Source: Desulfovibrio piger (GTDB lineage: Bacteria; Desulfobacterota; Desulfovibrionia; Desulfovibrionales; Desulfovibrionaceae). Taken from it: a stretch of DNA of 64,000 bases. The translations under genes and the position numbers were made by a program. The stretch's first letter is position 1. Every line of letters starts with the position of its first letter. The notes under the pieces are model-generated. The model saw nothing but the letters and a program-made list of their open reading frames with translations. It was not told the DNA's origin and searched no databases. Positions 1 through 8,116 of this stretch are shown here, one piece after another. The stretch spans positions 341,501 through 405,500 of the forward strand of contig NZ_LT630450.1 in NCBI RefSeq assembly GCF_900116045.1. Reading direction: 5' to 3'.

Positions 1-1323
1 GGCACGCACCGCCTGCTGTCGTCGGATGTCTCCCTGCCCAATCTTTCCCTGCTCATCCTGGATGAGGAGCAGCGCTTCGGCGTGCGGCACAAGGAAAAGC
101 TCAAGGCCCTGAAAAAGAATGTGGACGTGCTGACCCTGACGGCCACGCCCATCCCGCGCACCCTGCAGCTCTCCATGTCCGGCATCCGCGACCTTTCCGT
201 CATCGAGACCGCCCCGCAGGACCGCAAGCCTGTGGCCACGGCCGTGCTGCGGCGTGACGACGCCACCCTGCGCACGGTCCTGGAACGCGAGCTGGCCCGG
301 GAAGGCCAGGTCTTCTGGGTCTACAACCGGGTGCAGGGCCTGGAGCGCGTGGCCGAGTATGTGCGCAAGCTGGTGCCCGCCGCCCGGGTGGGCATGGCGC
401 ACGGCCAGATGTCGGAAAGCGAGCTGGAAAGCAACATGCACAAGTTCTGGCACGGCGAGCTGGATGTGCTGGTCTGTACGGCCATCGTCGAGTCGGGGCT
501 GGATTTTCCCCGTGCCAATACCCTGGTGGTGGATCAGGCCCAGCTGTTCGGCCTTGGCCAGCTCTATCAGCTGCGGGGCCGGGTGGGCCGCAGCGACCGT
601 CAGGCCTACGCCTTCTTCGTGGTGCCCGATACCGAACACCTGAGCGAGGTGGCCGGGGAGCGGCTGCGCATCATCATGGACATGGACTACCTGGGCGCCG
701 GTTTCCAGGTGGCCATGGAAGACTTGCGCCTGCGCGGCGCGGGCAACATCCTGGGCGAGGTGCAGTCCGGCCATATGGGCCGGGTGGGGCTCGACCTGTA
801 CCTGGAGATGCTGGAAGAGGCCGTGGCCCGCCTCAAGGGCACGCCCGTCACCCAGGATGTGGAGACGGAGCTCAATCTCGGCCTGCCTGCCCACATCCCC
901 CAGTCCTACATCGAGGACGGCCGGGAGCGCCTGCGCTGCTACAAGGCGCTCACGTCGGCCACCAGCGGTGCGGCCCGTGAGGAAGTGGCCCTTTCCATGC
1001 GCGACCGTTTCGGCAGTTTCCCGCAGGAGCTGGCCAATTTCATCGCCGTGCTCGATTTCAAGCAATTCCTGAGCCGGCTGCAGGTCCGGCGTGCGGACAT
1101 CTATCTGGATCATGTCCGGCTGGTGTGGGGCGACGGGCAGACCGCCGTGCAGCCGGAGCGCATCCTGCAGCTGGTGGCTTCCATGAAGGGGGCCCGGATG
1201 CTGCCCCCGGCGGCGCTCATGCTGCCCCTGCCGCCGGACAAGGATTTTGCCCAGGGGCTGCGGGGGCTGCGCCAGGCCCTGGAAGGCATCCGCGTACCGG
1301 AGGCCCAGGGCGGCCCGGCCTAG
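1..1323 (+). CDS. mfd: Transcription-repair coupling factor Mfd, C-terminal part (5' end outside window)
   Basis: The frame is open from the first base, so only the last ~440 residues are seen. Mfd is the ATP-driven translocase that removes stalled RNA polymerase at DNA lesions and recruits UvrA. The visible part begins at the DEEQRFGVRHKEK helicase motif, followed by TATPIPRTL, the VESGLDFPRANTLVVDQAQ segment and the LRGRVGRSDRQAYAFF motif VI region. The C-terminal TRCF domain (LPAHIPQSYIEDGRERLRCYK) closes the protein, and the stop is TAG. The UvrB-like N-terminus and the RNA polymerase-binding domain must lie upstream. It leads the housekeeping run, and surA follows after about 80 bases with its own promoter. 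Confidence 0.95.
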   Translation, partial: GTHRLLSSDVSLPNLSLLILDEEQRFGVRHKEKLKALKKNVDVLTLTATPIPRTLQLSMSGIRDLSVIETAPQDRKPVATAVLRRDDATLRTVLERELAREGQVFWVYNRVQGLERVAEYVRKLVPAARVGMAHGQMSESELESNMHKFWHGELDVLVCTAIVESGLDFPRANTLVVDQAQLFGLGQLYQLRGRVGRSDRQAYAFFVVPDTEHLSEVAGERLRIIMDMDYLGAGFQVAMEDLRLRGAGNILGEVQSGHMGRVGLDLYLEMLEEAVARLKGTPVTQDVETELNLGLPAHIPQSYIEDGRERLRCYKALTSATSGAAREEVALSMRDRFGSFPQELANFIAVLDFKQFLSRLQVRRADIYLDHVRLVWGDGQTAVQPERILQLVASMKGARMLPPAALMLPLPPDKDFAQGLRGLRQALEGIRVPEAQGGPA

Positions 1324-1333
1324 GCCGCGGCGA

Positions 1334-1362
1334 TTGCCAAAGCGGGAAATATTGGCTATTTT
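1334..1362 (+). promoter_or_regulatory. Sigma70-type promoter for surA-like gene
   Basis: TTGCCA (1334-1339) and TATTTT (1357-1362) are separated by 17 bases, just downstream of the mfd stop. The predicted start point near 1369 would leave a leader of about 35 bases before the TTG start at 1405. Match by eye only. Confidence 0.5.
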
Positions 1363-1404
1363 CGGCTGCTACTACAGCCTATGCGCATAACGGGAGAATT
1401 TGCC

Positions 1405-2343
1405 TTGAAAAAATCTGCCCTTCTGATCCTGATGGCATGGCTCTGCCTGGCCTGCACGGCCCAGGCTGCCCAGCTCAACAAAATTGCCGCGGTGGTCAAC
1501 GGCCAGGTCATCACCATGTTCGACCTGCAGAAGGCCGCGCTGCCCGAACTGGGGCGTGCCCGTCTCAATCCCAATGACCCCAAGCAGGCCGACAAGGTCA
1601 ATGTGGTCTTCCGCAAGGTGCTGGATTCCATGATCATGGACATCCTGCTGGAACAGGAGGCCAAGCGTCTGAGCATCACGGCCTCCGACAGCGAGATCGA
1701 CCAGGAACTGACCAAGATGATGAAGATGCGCCGCCTGAACCGCGCCCAGTTCGAAGCCGAACTGAAAAAGCAGGGCATGAGCGTGGATGAGCTGCGCAAG
1801 ACCCTGAAGACCAACATGCTGCGCCAGCGCGTCATGGGGGCCGAAGTGGGCCGCCGCGTGGTGGTGACCGATGACGAGATCCGCGCCTACTACGAAAAGC
1901 ACAAGGACACCCTGTATGACCGCAACGGCCTGCATATGGGCCTGATCGTCTACAATCCCAATGTCAATGCCAGGAGCATCGCGGCGCAGATCGCTTCAGG
2001 GTCCCTCTCGTTCGAAGAGGCCGCCCGCAAGTATTCCATCGCCCCCAATCGCGAGAAGGGCGGCGACATGGGCCCGGTGGAATGGGGACGCCTCAATCCC
2101 GAGTGGGAGGGCCGCCTGAACAAGATGAAGCCCGGCGATGTGACCGAGATCTTCACCGTGCAGGGGCACAAGGCCCAGGTGCATCTGTTCCGTCCCGGGC
2201 AGACCGGCCCCGGCCGTCCCATGACCTTCGAGGAAGCCCGGCCCGTCATCGACAACATCCTGCGCCAGCCCAAGGCCATGGAACGCTTTGACGAGTATTC
2301 CCAGCAGCTGCGCAACAGGGCCGTCATCGATATCCGTCTGTAG
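1405..2343 (+). CDS. surA: SurA-like periplasmic peptidyl-prolyl isomerase/chaperone
   Basis: This is a SurA-type folding factor for outer-membrane proteins in the periplasm. A TTG start at 1405 is preferred: GGGAGAA lies 6-7 bases upstream and it yields an ideal signal peptide (MKKSALLILMAWLCLACTAQA). The ATG at 1381 has no SD and adds eight residues before the signal. The SurA N-terminal helical domain fills roughly residues 20-165. A single parvulin domain follows (about 170-265; LHMGLIVYNP ... GGDMGPVEWGRL), whereas E. coli SurA has two. It lies between mfd and the RodZ-like gene, probably in one transcript. A generic parvulin-like chaperone is the alternative. Confidence 0.85.
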   Translation: MKKSALLILMAWLCLACTAQAAQLNKIAAVVNGQVITMFDLQKAALPELGRARLNPNDPKQADKVNVVFRKVLDSMIMDILLEQEAKRLSITASDSEIDQELTKMMKMRRLNRAQFEAELKKQGMSVDELRKTLKTNMLRQRVMGAEVGRRVVVTDDEIRAYYEKHKDTLYDRNGLHMGLIVYNPNVNARSIAAQIASGSLSFEEAARKYSIAPNREKGGDMGPVEWGRLNPEWEGRLNKMKPGDVTEIFTVQGHKAQVHLFRPGQTGPGRPMTFEEARPVIDNILRQPKAMERFDEYSQQLRNRAVIDIRL

Positions 2344-2418
2344 GACACAGGCTTCCGGCCGGAACCAGACGGGGAGACCCGGCCGGCAGATACCCGCTTT
2401 CCCCGTATCGAGGTTTGC

Positions 2419-3426
2419 ATGACTTTTGAAGAACTGGGCGCGGCGCTGTGCGCGGAACGCGAACGCCGCGGCCTGAGCCTTGATGATGTGGCCGCGCACC
2501 TGAAGATCAGCACGCGGCTCATCCAGGCCCTGGAGAGCGGGGATCTTTCCGCCTTGCCCCATCCCGCCTATACCAAGGGCTTTTTGCGGGCCTATGCCGC
2601 GTATATGGCGCTGGATTCCGAGGGCGTGGCCGAAGTGCTGCATGCCTTGCATCCCGCGGCGGTGACGGAATGCACCGTCATGGGGGGCGACGAGGGCCTG
2701 CGCGGCAATCCCGCCATTTTGCGTCATGGCGCCCGGCATGGCATCGCCGGCTGGCTGCGCGTCTTCATCCTGCTCATCCTGCTGGTGGCGCTGGCCGGTG
2801 GCGGCTGGATGCTGTGGCAGCGGGGCGTGTTCAAGGACCTGACCGGCGGCAAGGAACAAAGCCTGCCGACCGCGGAGCCCGCGGCCGTGGCCCCGGTGCC
2901 TGAACCGGTGGCCCCGGCGCCTTCCGCCGCGACACCTGCGGCACCGGCAGCCTCCGCTCCGGCCGCCGGACAGGCCGTCCCTGCCCCCCGGGGAGCTGGC
3001 GGCGCGGCGGCTCCTGCGGGGAGCGCCGCTCCCGTCGTGCCCGCTCCCGCGCAACCCGAGCGCAGTGCCGCGCCCGTGTATACGGGCATGATGGATACCC
3101 GGCCCGCGGAACTGACCTGGGGCCAGACGGCCAATGCCGCCACGGTCCAGGATGCGGCGGCCCAGGATCCGTCCCTGCCTGCGGGCATGCACCGTGTGGT
3201 GGTGACAGGCACCGGCGAGTGCTGGATGCGGGCCACGGTGGATGGCGAAGTGCGCCAGTTCTCGGTGCACAAGGGCGACATCATCACCCTGGAGTTCAGC
3301 AAGGCCCTGGAAGTCAAGCTGGGCAACGCCGGCGGCGTTCAGGTCTCGTATGACGGGACGGAGCTGCCCGCCCCCGGTCAGGCCGGTCAGGTGAAGACCC
3401 TGGTCTTCCCGCCCGCCGCCAACTGA
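2419..3426 (+). CDS. RodZ-like helix-turn-helix membrane protein
   Basis: 335 residues with RodZ architecture. A cytoplasmic HTH_25 domain comes first (about residues 4-70; GLSLDDVAAHLKISTRLIQALE). One membrane segment follows at about 113-134 (LRVFILLILLVALAGGGWML), then a long Ala/Pro-rich linker (about 150-215). A C-terminal DUF4115-type beta domain lies at about 255-325. RodZ couples the MreB cytoskeleton to the cell-wall elongation machinery; that role is inferred from architecture, and the ATG has only a weak GAGG upstream. The stop overlaps the recO start by one base (TGATG), so the two are translationally coupled. Confidence 0.75.
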   Translation: MTFEELGAALCAERERRGLSLDDVAAHLKISTRLIQALESGDLSALPHPAYTKGFLRAYAAYMALDSEGVAEVLHALHPAAVTECTVMGGDEGLRGNPAILRHGARHGIAGWLRVFILLILLVALAGGGWMLWQRGVFKDLTGGKEQSLPTAEPAAVAPVPEPVAPAPSAATPAAPAASAPAAGQAVPAPRGAGGAAAPAGSAAPVVPAPAQPERSAAPVYTGMMDTRPAELTWGQTANAATVQDAAAQDPSLPAGMHRVVVTGTGECWMRATVDGEVRQFSVHKGDIITLEFSKALEVKLGNAGGVQVSYDGTELPAPGQAGQVKTLVFPPAAN

Positions 3427-4178
3427 TGGAATGGACCGACCAGGCCCTCGTGCTGCGCATGGGGGCCTTTCGCGAGTCGGACCTCTGGCTCAGGCTGCTG
3501 TGCCGTGAACATGGCCTGCTGACGCTGTTCGCCTTTGGCGGCAGCCGCAGCAGGCGACGCTTTTGCGGCTGCCTGGATGTGCTGAACAGCCTGCAGTGCC
3601 GTGTGCGCTCTTCAAAGGACGGCCGTTTCCTCAACCTTGAGGAAGCCGCCCTGCTGCAGGGACCGCGCCTGCTGCGCCGCAACTGGCGGCGCATGGGGCT
3701 GGCGGCCAACTGCCTGCGCTTTGTGGAAGCCATGGGCGTGGGGGAGGACGCCGCGGAGGAGGCCTTCCTGCTGGTGGAGGATCTGCGCGCGGTCCTGGAG
3801 GCGGAAAAGGCCCCGCCCGTGCTTTTGCCCCTGTATTTCCGCCTGCGTCTGGCCGGGGCCCTGGGCTTTGCCCCCAACCTGGGCCAGTGCGGCCGGTGCG
3901 GCCGGTCCATCGGCGGTGATGCGCTCTTCGTGGTCGATGAAGGCCAGCTGCGCTGCTCGTCCTGCCGCAGCAGCCGTTTCGAGCTGGAGCGTTATGGTGT
4001 GGAGGTCCCCGCGCAGGGGCTTGACCTTCTGCGCCATGTACAGCAAAGTTTCCCGTCCGGGTGGCCGGACGGCGAGCTGCCGCCACCTGTGCGGCGGGCC
4101 TGCGCCCGGGCCATCGACGGCTTTGTCCAGTATCATCTGGGGCTGGCCTGGGAGGGGAACTATTTTCGCCGGGTTTGA
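3426..4178 (+). CDS. recO: DNA repair protein RecO
   Basis: 250 residues, close to family length. RecO anneals SSB-coated single strands and works with RecR (and RecF) to load RecA at gaps. The N-terminal OB fold starts with WTDQALVLRMGAFRESDLWLRLL. Further on is a four-cysteine zinc ribbon (CGRCGRSIGG ... CSSC, about residues 157-185), a feature of zinc-containing RecO proteins. The start codon overlaps the stop of the RodZ-like gene. The glyQ start follows 115 bases after the RecO stop. Confidence 0.9.
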   Translation: MEWTDQALVLRMGAFRESDLWLRLLCREHGLLTLFAFGGSRSRRRFCGCLDVLNSLQCRVRSSKDGRFLNLEEAALLQGPRLLRRNWRRMGLAANCLRFVEAMGVGEDAAEEAFLLVEDLRAVLEAEKAPPVLLPLYFRLRLAGALGFAPNLGQCGRCGRSIGGDALFVVDEGQLRCSSCRSSRFELERYGVEVPAQGLDLLRHVQQSFPSGWPDGELPPPVRRACARAIDGFVQYHLGLAWEGNYFRRV

Positions 4179-4293
4179 GTCTGCCCGTCCTGCCTGCGGG
4201 ACAAAAGACGGAAAAGGGGACGCGTCGGACTGGCGGCGCCGGAGCTGACGCGAGCGTCGCGTCGTGCCGAAATGTGTTAAAAAAGGACTGCAC

Positions 4294-5172
4294 ATGTATT
4301 TTCAGGATGTCATCCTTACCCTGCAACGCTACTGGGCGGAGCAGGGCTGTGTCGTGGAACAGCCTTCAGGCGTGGAGTGCGGGGCGGGGACGTTCAACCC
4401 CAACACCTTCCTGCGCGTGCTGGGCCCCGAACCCTGGAGCGTGGCCTATGTGGAACCCAGCCGTCGTCCCACTGACGGCCGCTACGGGGAAAATCCCAAC
4501 CGCCTGCAGCGCTATTTCCAGTTCCAGGTCATCATGAAGCCTTCCCCTGCCAATGTGCAGGAACTGTACCTGGAAAGCCTGAACGCCCTGGGCATCGATC
4601 CTGCCCGGCACGATATACGCTTTGTGGAAGATGACTGGGAATCGCCCACCCTGGGCGCCTGGGGCCTGGGCTGGGAAGTGTGGCTCAACGGCATGGAGGT
4701 GAGCCAGTTCACCTACTTCCAGCAGGTGGGCGGCATCGACCTGCATCCCGTCAGCGTGGAACTGACCTATGGTCTGGAACGTCTGACCATGTACCTGCAG
4801 GGCGTGGAATCCGTCTATGACCTGAAGTGGAACAAGAACGTGACCTACGGCCACATCTATCACCAGAACGAAGTGGAGCAGTCCAAGCACAATTTCGAGG
4901 TCAGCAACCCCGAGATGCTGCTGCGCCATTTCAACGATTTTGAGGGCCAGTGCAAGGCCATGCTGGAGCAGAACCTGCCCTGGCCCGCCTACGACTACTG
5001 CCTCAAGTGTTCCCACACCTTCAACCTGCTGGATGCGCGCGGCGCCATCTCCATCACGGAGCGTGCCGGATATATCGGCCGTGTGCGCGCTCTGGCTGCA
5101 GGCGTGGCCAAACTGTATGTGGCCCAGCGTGAAGAGCTGGGGTATCCGATGCTCAACACCGAGGCGAGGTAA
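4294..5172 (+). CDS. glyQ: Glycyl-tRNA synthetase alpha subunit
   Basis: 292 residues. This is the catalytic subunit of the bacterial alpha2-beta2 glycyl-tRNA synthetase, a class II enzyme charging tRNA-Gly with glycine. The sequence is typical from [19 protein letters not shown] through [26 protein letters not shown] to the class II motifs. The ATG at 4294 follows AAAGGA with good spacing; an in-frame GTG at 4264 adds ten unrelated residues and was rejected. The stop lies three bases before glyS, so alpha and beta subunits are made together. Confidence 0.97.
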   Translation: MYFQDVILTLQRYWAEQGCVVEQPSGVECGAGTFNPNTFLRVLGPEPWSVAYVEPSRRPTDGRYGENPNRLQRYFQFQVIMKPSPANVQELYLESLNALGIDPARHDIRFVEDDWESPTLGAWGLGWEVWLNGMEVSQFTYFQQVGGIDLHPVSVELTYGLERLTMYLQGVESVYDLKWNKNVTYGHIYHQNEVEQSKHNFEVSNPEMLLRHFNDFEGQCKAMLEQNLPWPAYDYCLKCSHTFNLLDARGAISITERAGYIGRVRALAAGVAKLYVAQREELGYPMLNTEAR

Positions 5173-5175
5173 GGC

Positions 5176-7266
5176 ATGGCGACCTTTGTGCTTGAAATTG
5201 GCAGCGAAGAACTGCCTGCCCGTTTTTTGGCCGGCGAAGAAGCCGAACTGGCCGCCCGTTTCACCGCGGCCCTGCAGGAAGCCAGTGTGGAACACGGCGC
5301 CCTGCGTACCATGAGCACGCCGCGTCGTGCCATCGTCATCATCGAGGACGTGAACCCCGTGCAGCAGGAGCGCGAGGAAGAAGTGGCCGGCCCGCCGGTG
5401 CGTGTGGCCTTTGCCGCTGACGGCACGCCCACCAAAGCCCTGGAAGGCTTTGCCCGCACCAACGGCGTGAGCGTGGACGATGTGTACCGCATCACCACCG
5501 AAAAGGGCGAATATGTGGCCGTGCGCAAGCGCATCGGCGGCGCTGCCGTGGCGGACCTGCTGGCCGGGATCTGCCCCGCCGTCATCACCTCCCTGCCGTT
5601 CGGCAAGCGTATGCGCTGGGGCAGCAATACCCTGGCCTATGCCCGCCCGCTGCGCTGGATCGTGGCCCTGCTGGATGATGCCGTGGTGCCCTTCACCGTG
5701 GGGCCCGTGGCTTCCGGTCGCGAGACCATGGGCCACCGCATCCACGGTCATGGCCCCTTCAGCGTGGCCCATGCCGACGACCTGCTGGCCGTCCTGGAGG
5801 AAAAGGGCGGCCTGACGCCCGATGCCGCCGACCGCCGCAAGATCATCGTGGAAGGCGGGGACGCCCAGGCTGCCGCCATCGGCGGCAAGGTGCTGTGGCG
5901 TGACGGCCTGCTGGACGAGGTGCAGGGCCTGACCGAGCATCCCGTGCCCCTGCTGGCCGACTTTGATCCGTCCTATCTGGAAGTCCCCCGCGAAGTGCTG
6001 CTCACCAGCATGGAAAGCCATCAGAAAAGCTTCGGTATCGAGGCCGCCGACGGCAGCCTCATGCCGCACTTCCTGACCGTGCTCAACATCTCCCCCGAGG
6101 ACATGAGCCTGGTCAAGCACGGCTGGGAACGCGTGCTGCGTGCCCGCCTGGAAGATGCCCGCTTCTTCTGGCATGCCGACCTGCGCGACAATTTCGACCA
6201 CTGGCTGGAAAAGCTGGATCACGTCATCTTCATCGGCCGTCTGGGCACCATGGGCGAGAAGACCCGCCGTCTGGAGGCCCTGTGCCGCTGGCTGGCCGGC
6301 AACGTGGCCCGGGGCCAGGTGAGCGCCGAAGACGCCGCCCGCGCCGGGCGTCTGTCCAAGGCCGACCTGGTGACCGGCATGGTGGGCGAATTCGACACCC
6401 TGCAGGGCATCATGGGCGGCATCTACGCCGGGCGCAAGGGCGAGAGCCCGGTGGTGGCCCAGGCCCTGCGCGAACAGTATCTGCCCGCCGGTCCCGACAG
6501 CCCCGTGCCCGCCAGCCTGTGCGGTGCCCTGCTGTCCATGGCCGACAAGGCCGACACCCTGGTGGGCTGCTTCGGCCTGGGCATGATCCCCACCGGCGCC
6601 GCCGACCCCAATGCCCTGCGTCGCTGTGCGCTGGGCATCATCCGCATCGCCCTGGAGTTCGACCTGCACTTCGACATCCGTCAGCTGTTCGCCCGTGCAC
6701 ACGAGCTCTATGGTGACCGCCCGTGGAAGCTGGCGCCGCAGGAAGCCTTGGACAAGCTGCTGGACTTCTTTGCGGGCCGTGTGCGCAATTACTGGCAGAA
6801 CCGTGGCGAAGACAGCCTGCTGGTGGATGCCGCCCTGGGCGCCGGTGTGGCTGATGTCTGCCAGTGCGGGGCCCGTCTGGCCGCCCTTGCCCGGTTCAGC
6901 AGGGAAGCCGGCTATGCCGAGGCCGTGCAGACCTTCAAGCGTGTGGCCAACATCGTCCGCAAGCAGGGCGCGGCTGAACAGCTTGCCGCTGCCTGGCAGG
7001 CTGACCTGCTGCAGGAAGATGCCGAAAAGGCCCTGGCCGCCACGCTGGATGATCTGCTGCCGCGTCTGGACAGCCTGTGGGAGGCCGGCGACCATGCCGC
7101 CGCCCTCGAGACGCTGCTGGAAGTCCGTCCCGTGGTGGATGCCTTCTTCGACGGCGTCATGGTCATGTGCGATGATGCGGCGCTGCGCGCCAACCGCCTG
7201 GCCATGCTCAATGCCCTGGGCACCCGGTTTGCTCGGCTGGCGGATTTTGCCGCCCTGCAGATCTAA
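5176..7266 (+). CDS. glyS: Glycyl-tRNA synthetase beta subunit
   Basis: 696 residues (about 690 in E. coli). The beta subunit binds tRNA-Gly and is required for aminoacylation by GlyQ. It opens with the family hallmark ATFVLEIGSEELPARF. It then runs through the tRNA-synthetase beta core (SGRETMGHRIHGHGPF; KADLVTGMVGEFDTLQGIMGGIYA) to a C-terminal DALR-like anticodon-binding helical domain (VDAFFDGVMVM). It directly follows glyQ. Just after the stop is a perfect GC-rich hairpin (7273-7293) and then the rpsT promoter, so the glyQS transcript probably ends or is processed there. Confidence 0.97.
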   Translation: MATFVLEIGSEELPARFLAGEEAELAARFTAALQEASVEHGALRTMSTPRRAIVIIEDVNPVQQEREEEVAGPPVRVAFAADGTPTKALEGFARTNGVSVDDVYRITTEKGEYVAVRKRIGGAAVADLLAGICPAVITSLPFGKRMRWGSNTLAYARPLRWIVALLDDAVVPFTVGPVASGRETMGHRIHGHGPFSVAHADDLLAVLEEKGGLTPDAADRRKIIVEGGDAQAAAIGGKVLWRDGLLDEVQGLTEHPVPLLADFDPSYLEVPREVLLTSMESHQKSFGIEAADGSLMPHFLTVLNISPEDMSLVKHGWERVLRARLEDARFFWHADLRDNFDHWLEKLDHVIFIGRLGTMGEKTRRLEALCRWLAGNVARGQVSAEDAARAGRLSKADLVTGMVGEFDTLQGIMGGIYAGRKGESPVVAQALREQYLPAGPDSPVPASLCGALLSMADKADTLVGCFGLGMIPTGAADPNALRRCALGIIRIALEFDLHFDIRQLFARAHELYGDRPWKLAPQEALDKLLDFFAGRVRNYWQNRGEDSLLVDAALGAGVADVCQCGARLAALARFSREAGYAEAVQTFKRVANIVRKQGAAEQLAAAWQADLLQEDAEKALAATLDDLLPRLDSLWEAGDHAAALETLLEVRPVVDAFFDGVMVMCDDAALRANRLAMLNALGTRFARLADFAALQI

Positions 7267-7272
7267 AATGTG

Positions 7273-7293
7273 GCAAGGGGCACCGCCCCTTGC
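7273..7293 (+). terminator. Hairpin after glyS, no clear U-tract
   Basis: GCAAGGGGC and GCCCCTTGC form a perfect 9-bp stem with loop ACC, six bases past the glyS stop. No T-run follows, so it may be a 3' stabilising or Rho-assisted end rather than a classic intrinsic terminator. Confidence 0.4.
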
Positions 7294-7322
7294 ATGAAAA
7301 TGCGCCAATATGGCCGCAGAGC

Positions 7323-7351
7323 TTGACAGATACGCCATGCTCTGCTAAGAA
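7323..7351 (+). promoter_or_regulatory. Sigma70-type promoter for rpsT
   Basis: A perfect TTGACA (7323-7328) is followed after 17 bases by TAAGAA (7346-7351), about 60 bases before the rpsT start. The same -35/-10 pair with the same spacing occurs before the second tRNA-Arg gene. Confidence 0.55.
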
Positions 7352-7410
7352 TCCGTCTTCACACGAAGGCACTATACCTGCATTGCAGGCCAAAATATCG
7401 GAGGAATACC

Positions 7411-7680
7411 GTGGCTAACCATAAGTCTGCCATCAAGCGTCATAAGCAGAGCCTGAAACACGCCGCCCGCAACCGCGCTGCCCGTACCCGCGTGAAGAAC
7501 GCCGTCAAGGCTGTGCGCGCCGCCATCACCGGCAACGACAAGGAACAGGCCAGCAGCGCTCTGACTGTTGCCGCTTCCGTGCTGGCCAAGGCTGCCGGCA
7601 AGGGCGCCATGCACTGGAAGAAGGCCGCCCGCAAGCTGTCCCGCCTGTCCCGCGCCGTCAACGCCATCGACGCCCAGTAG
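7411..7680 (+). CDS. rpsT: 30S ribosomal protein S20
   Basis: 89 residues, Lys/Arg/Ala-rich, with the S20 start [22 protein letters not shown]. It binds 16S rRNA in the small subunit body. The start is GTG at 7411, supported by GGAGGA at about 7400-7405. The gene is monocistronic between its own promoter (7323-7351) and the tRNA-Arg promoter downstream. A GTG start is common in small ribosomal protein genes and does not suggest anything unusual. Confidence 0.96.
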   Translation: MANHKSAIKRHKQSLKHAARNRAARTRVKNAVKAVRAAITGNDKEQASSALTVAASVLAKAAGKGAMHWKKAARKLSRLSRAVNAIDAQ

Positions 7681-7710
7681 CACGGCTGCACCGGTCGCCG
7701 TTATTTGTCC

Positions 7711-7739
7711 TTGACGGGCACGGCCGGGTAACGTAATAT
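7711..7739 (+). promoter_or_regulatory. Promoter of the first tRNA-Arg gene
   Basis: TTGACG (7711-7716), a 17-base spacer and TAATAT (7734-7739) end ten bases before the tRNA. The expected start point is within a few bases of the mature 5' end. Confidence 0.55.
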
Positions 7740-7748
7740 TTCAAACAT

Positions 7749-7825
7749 GCGCTCGTAGCTCAGCTGGATAGAGCAACAGGCTACGAACCTGTAGGCCAGG
7801 AGTTCGAATCTCTTCGGGCGCACCA
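7749..7825 (+). tRNA. tRNA-Arg (anticodon ACG), copy 1
   Basis: 77 bases including an encoded CCA. The acceptor arms GCGCTCG and CGGGCGC pair over 7 bp with one G-U. The anticodon stem ACAGG/CCTGT holds loop CTACGAA with anticodon ACG (inosine-modified to read CGU/CGC/CGA). The T-loop is TTCGAAT. It is identical to the gene at 22229-22305, and both are followed by near-identical terminators. Confidence 0.97.
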
Positions 7826-7835
7826 CCACAAAGAC

Positions 7836-7868
7836 AAGCGGTCGGCTGTTATGGTCGGCCGCTTTTTT
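7836..7868 (+). terminator. Intrinsic terminator of tRNA-Arg copy 1
   Basis: GCGGTCGG pairs with TCGGCCGC (8 bp with G-U pairs) around a short loop, followed by TTTTTT. It resembles the terminator after the second tRNA-Arg copy (22316-22349), so terminator and tRNA were duplicated together. From here to 8116 (about 250 bases) no gene or clear signal is visible apart from the SD of the next gene. Confidence 0.8.
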
Positions 7869-8116
7869 GCATTGCTCCTGTTGCGGATCTTTGGCATGGC
7901 CGGCATCCGTCGGGACCTGTCCGTGCTGCCGCGCCGTCCACGGGACAGCGGGCTCCTTGCGCATGTCCTGCGGGTCCGCGCCGGGTGGCAGGAGGGCCGC
8001 GGGCCCCGGCAGGCATCGGTGCCGCTCACCGGCCTGCGGCGCCGGATGCCGCCCCCAGAGGACCGTGGAAAAGGGCCAGCATGCCCGCAGACAACCGGAA
8101 AGGGAAGGATTTGCCC

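Noticed and set aside
4366..7338. Minus-strand open frame of 990 codons
   Set aside because: Antisense shadow of glyQ and glyS, whose plus-strand products are unmistakable.
7826..8116. Upstream start (7985) for the NifA-like activator
   Set aside because: The added residues are Pro/Gly/Ala-rich without similarity and lack an SD; ATG 8117 has GGAAGG.
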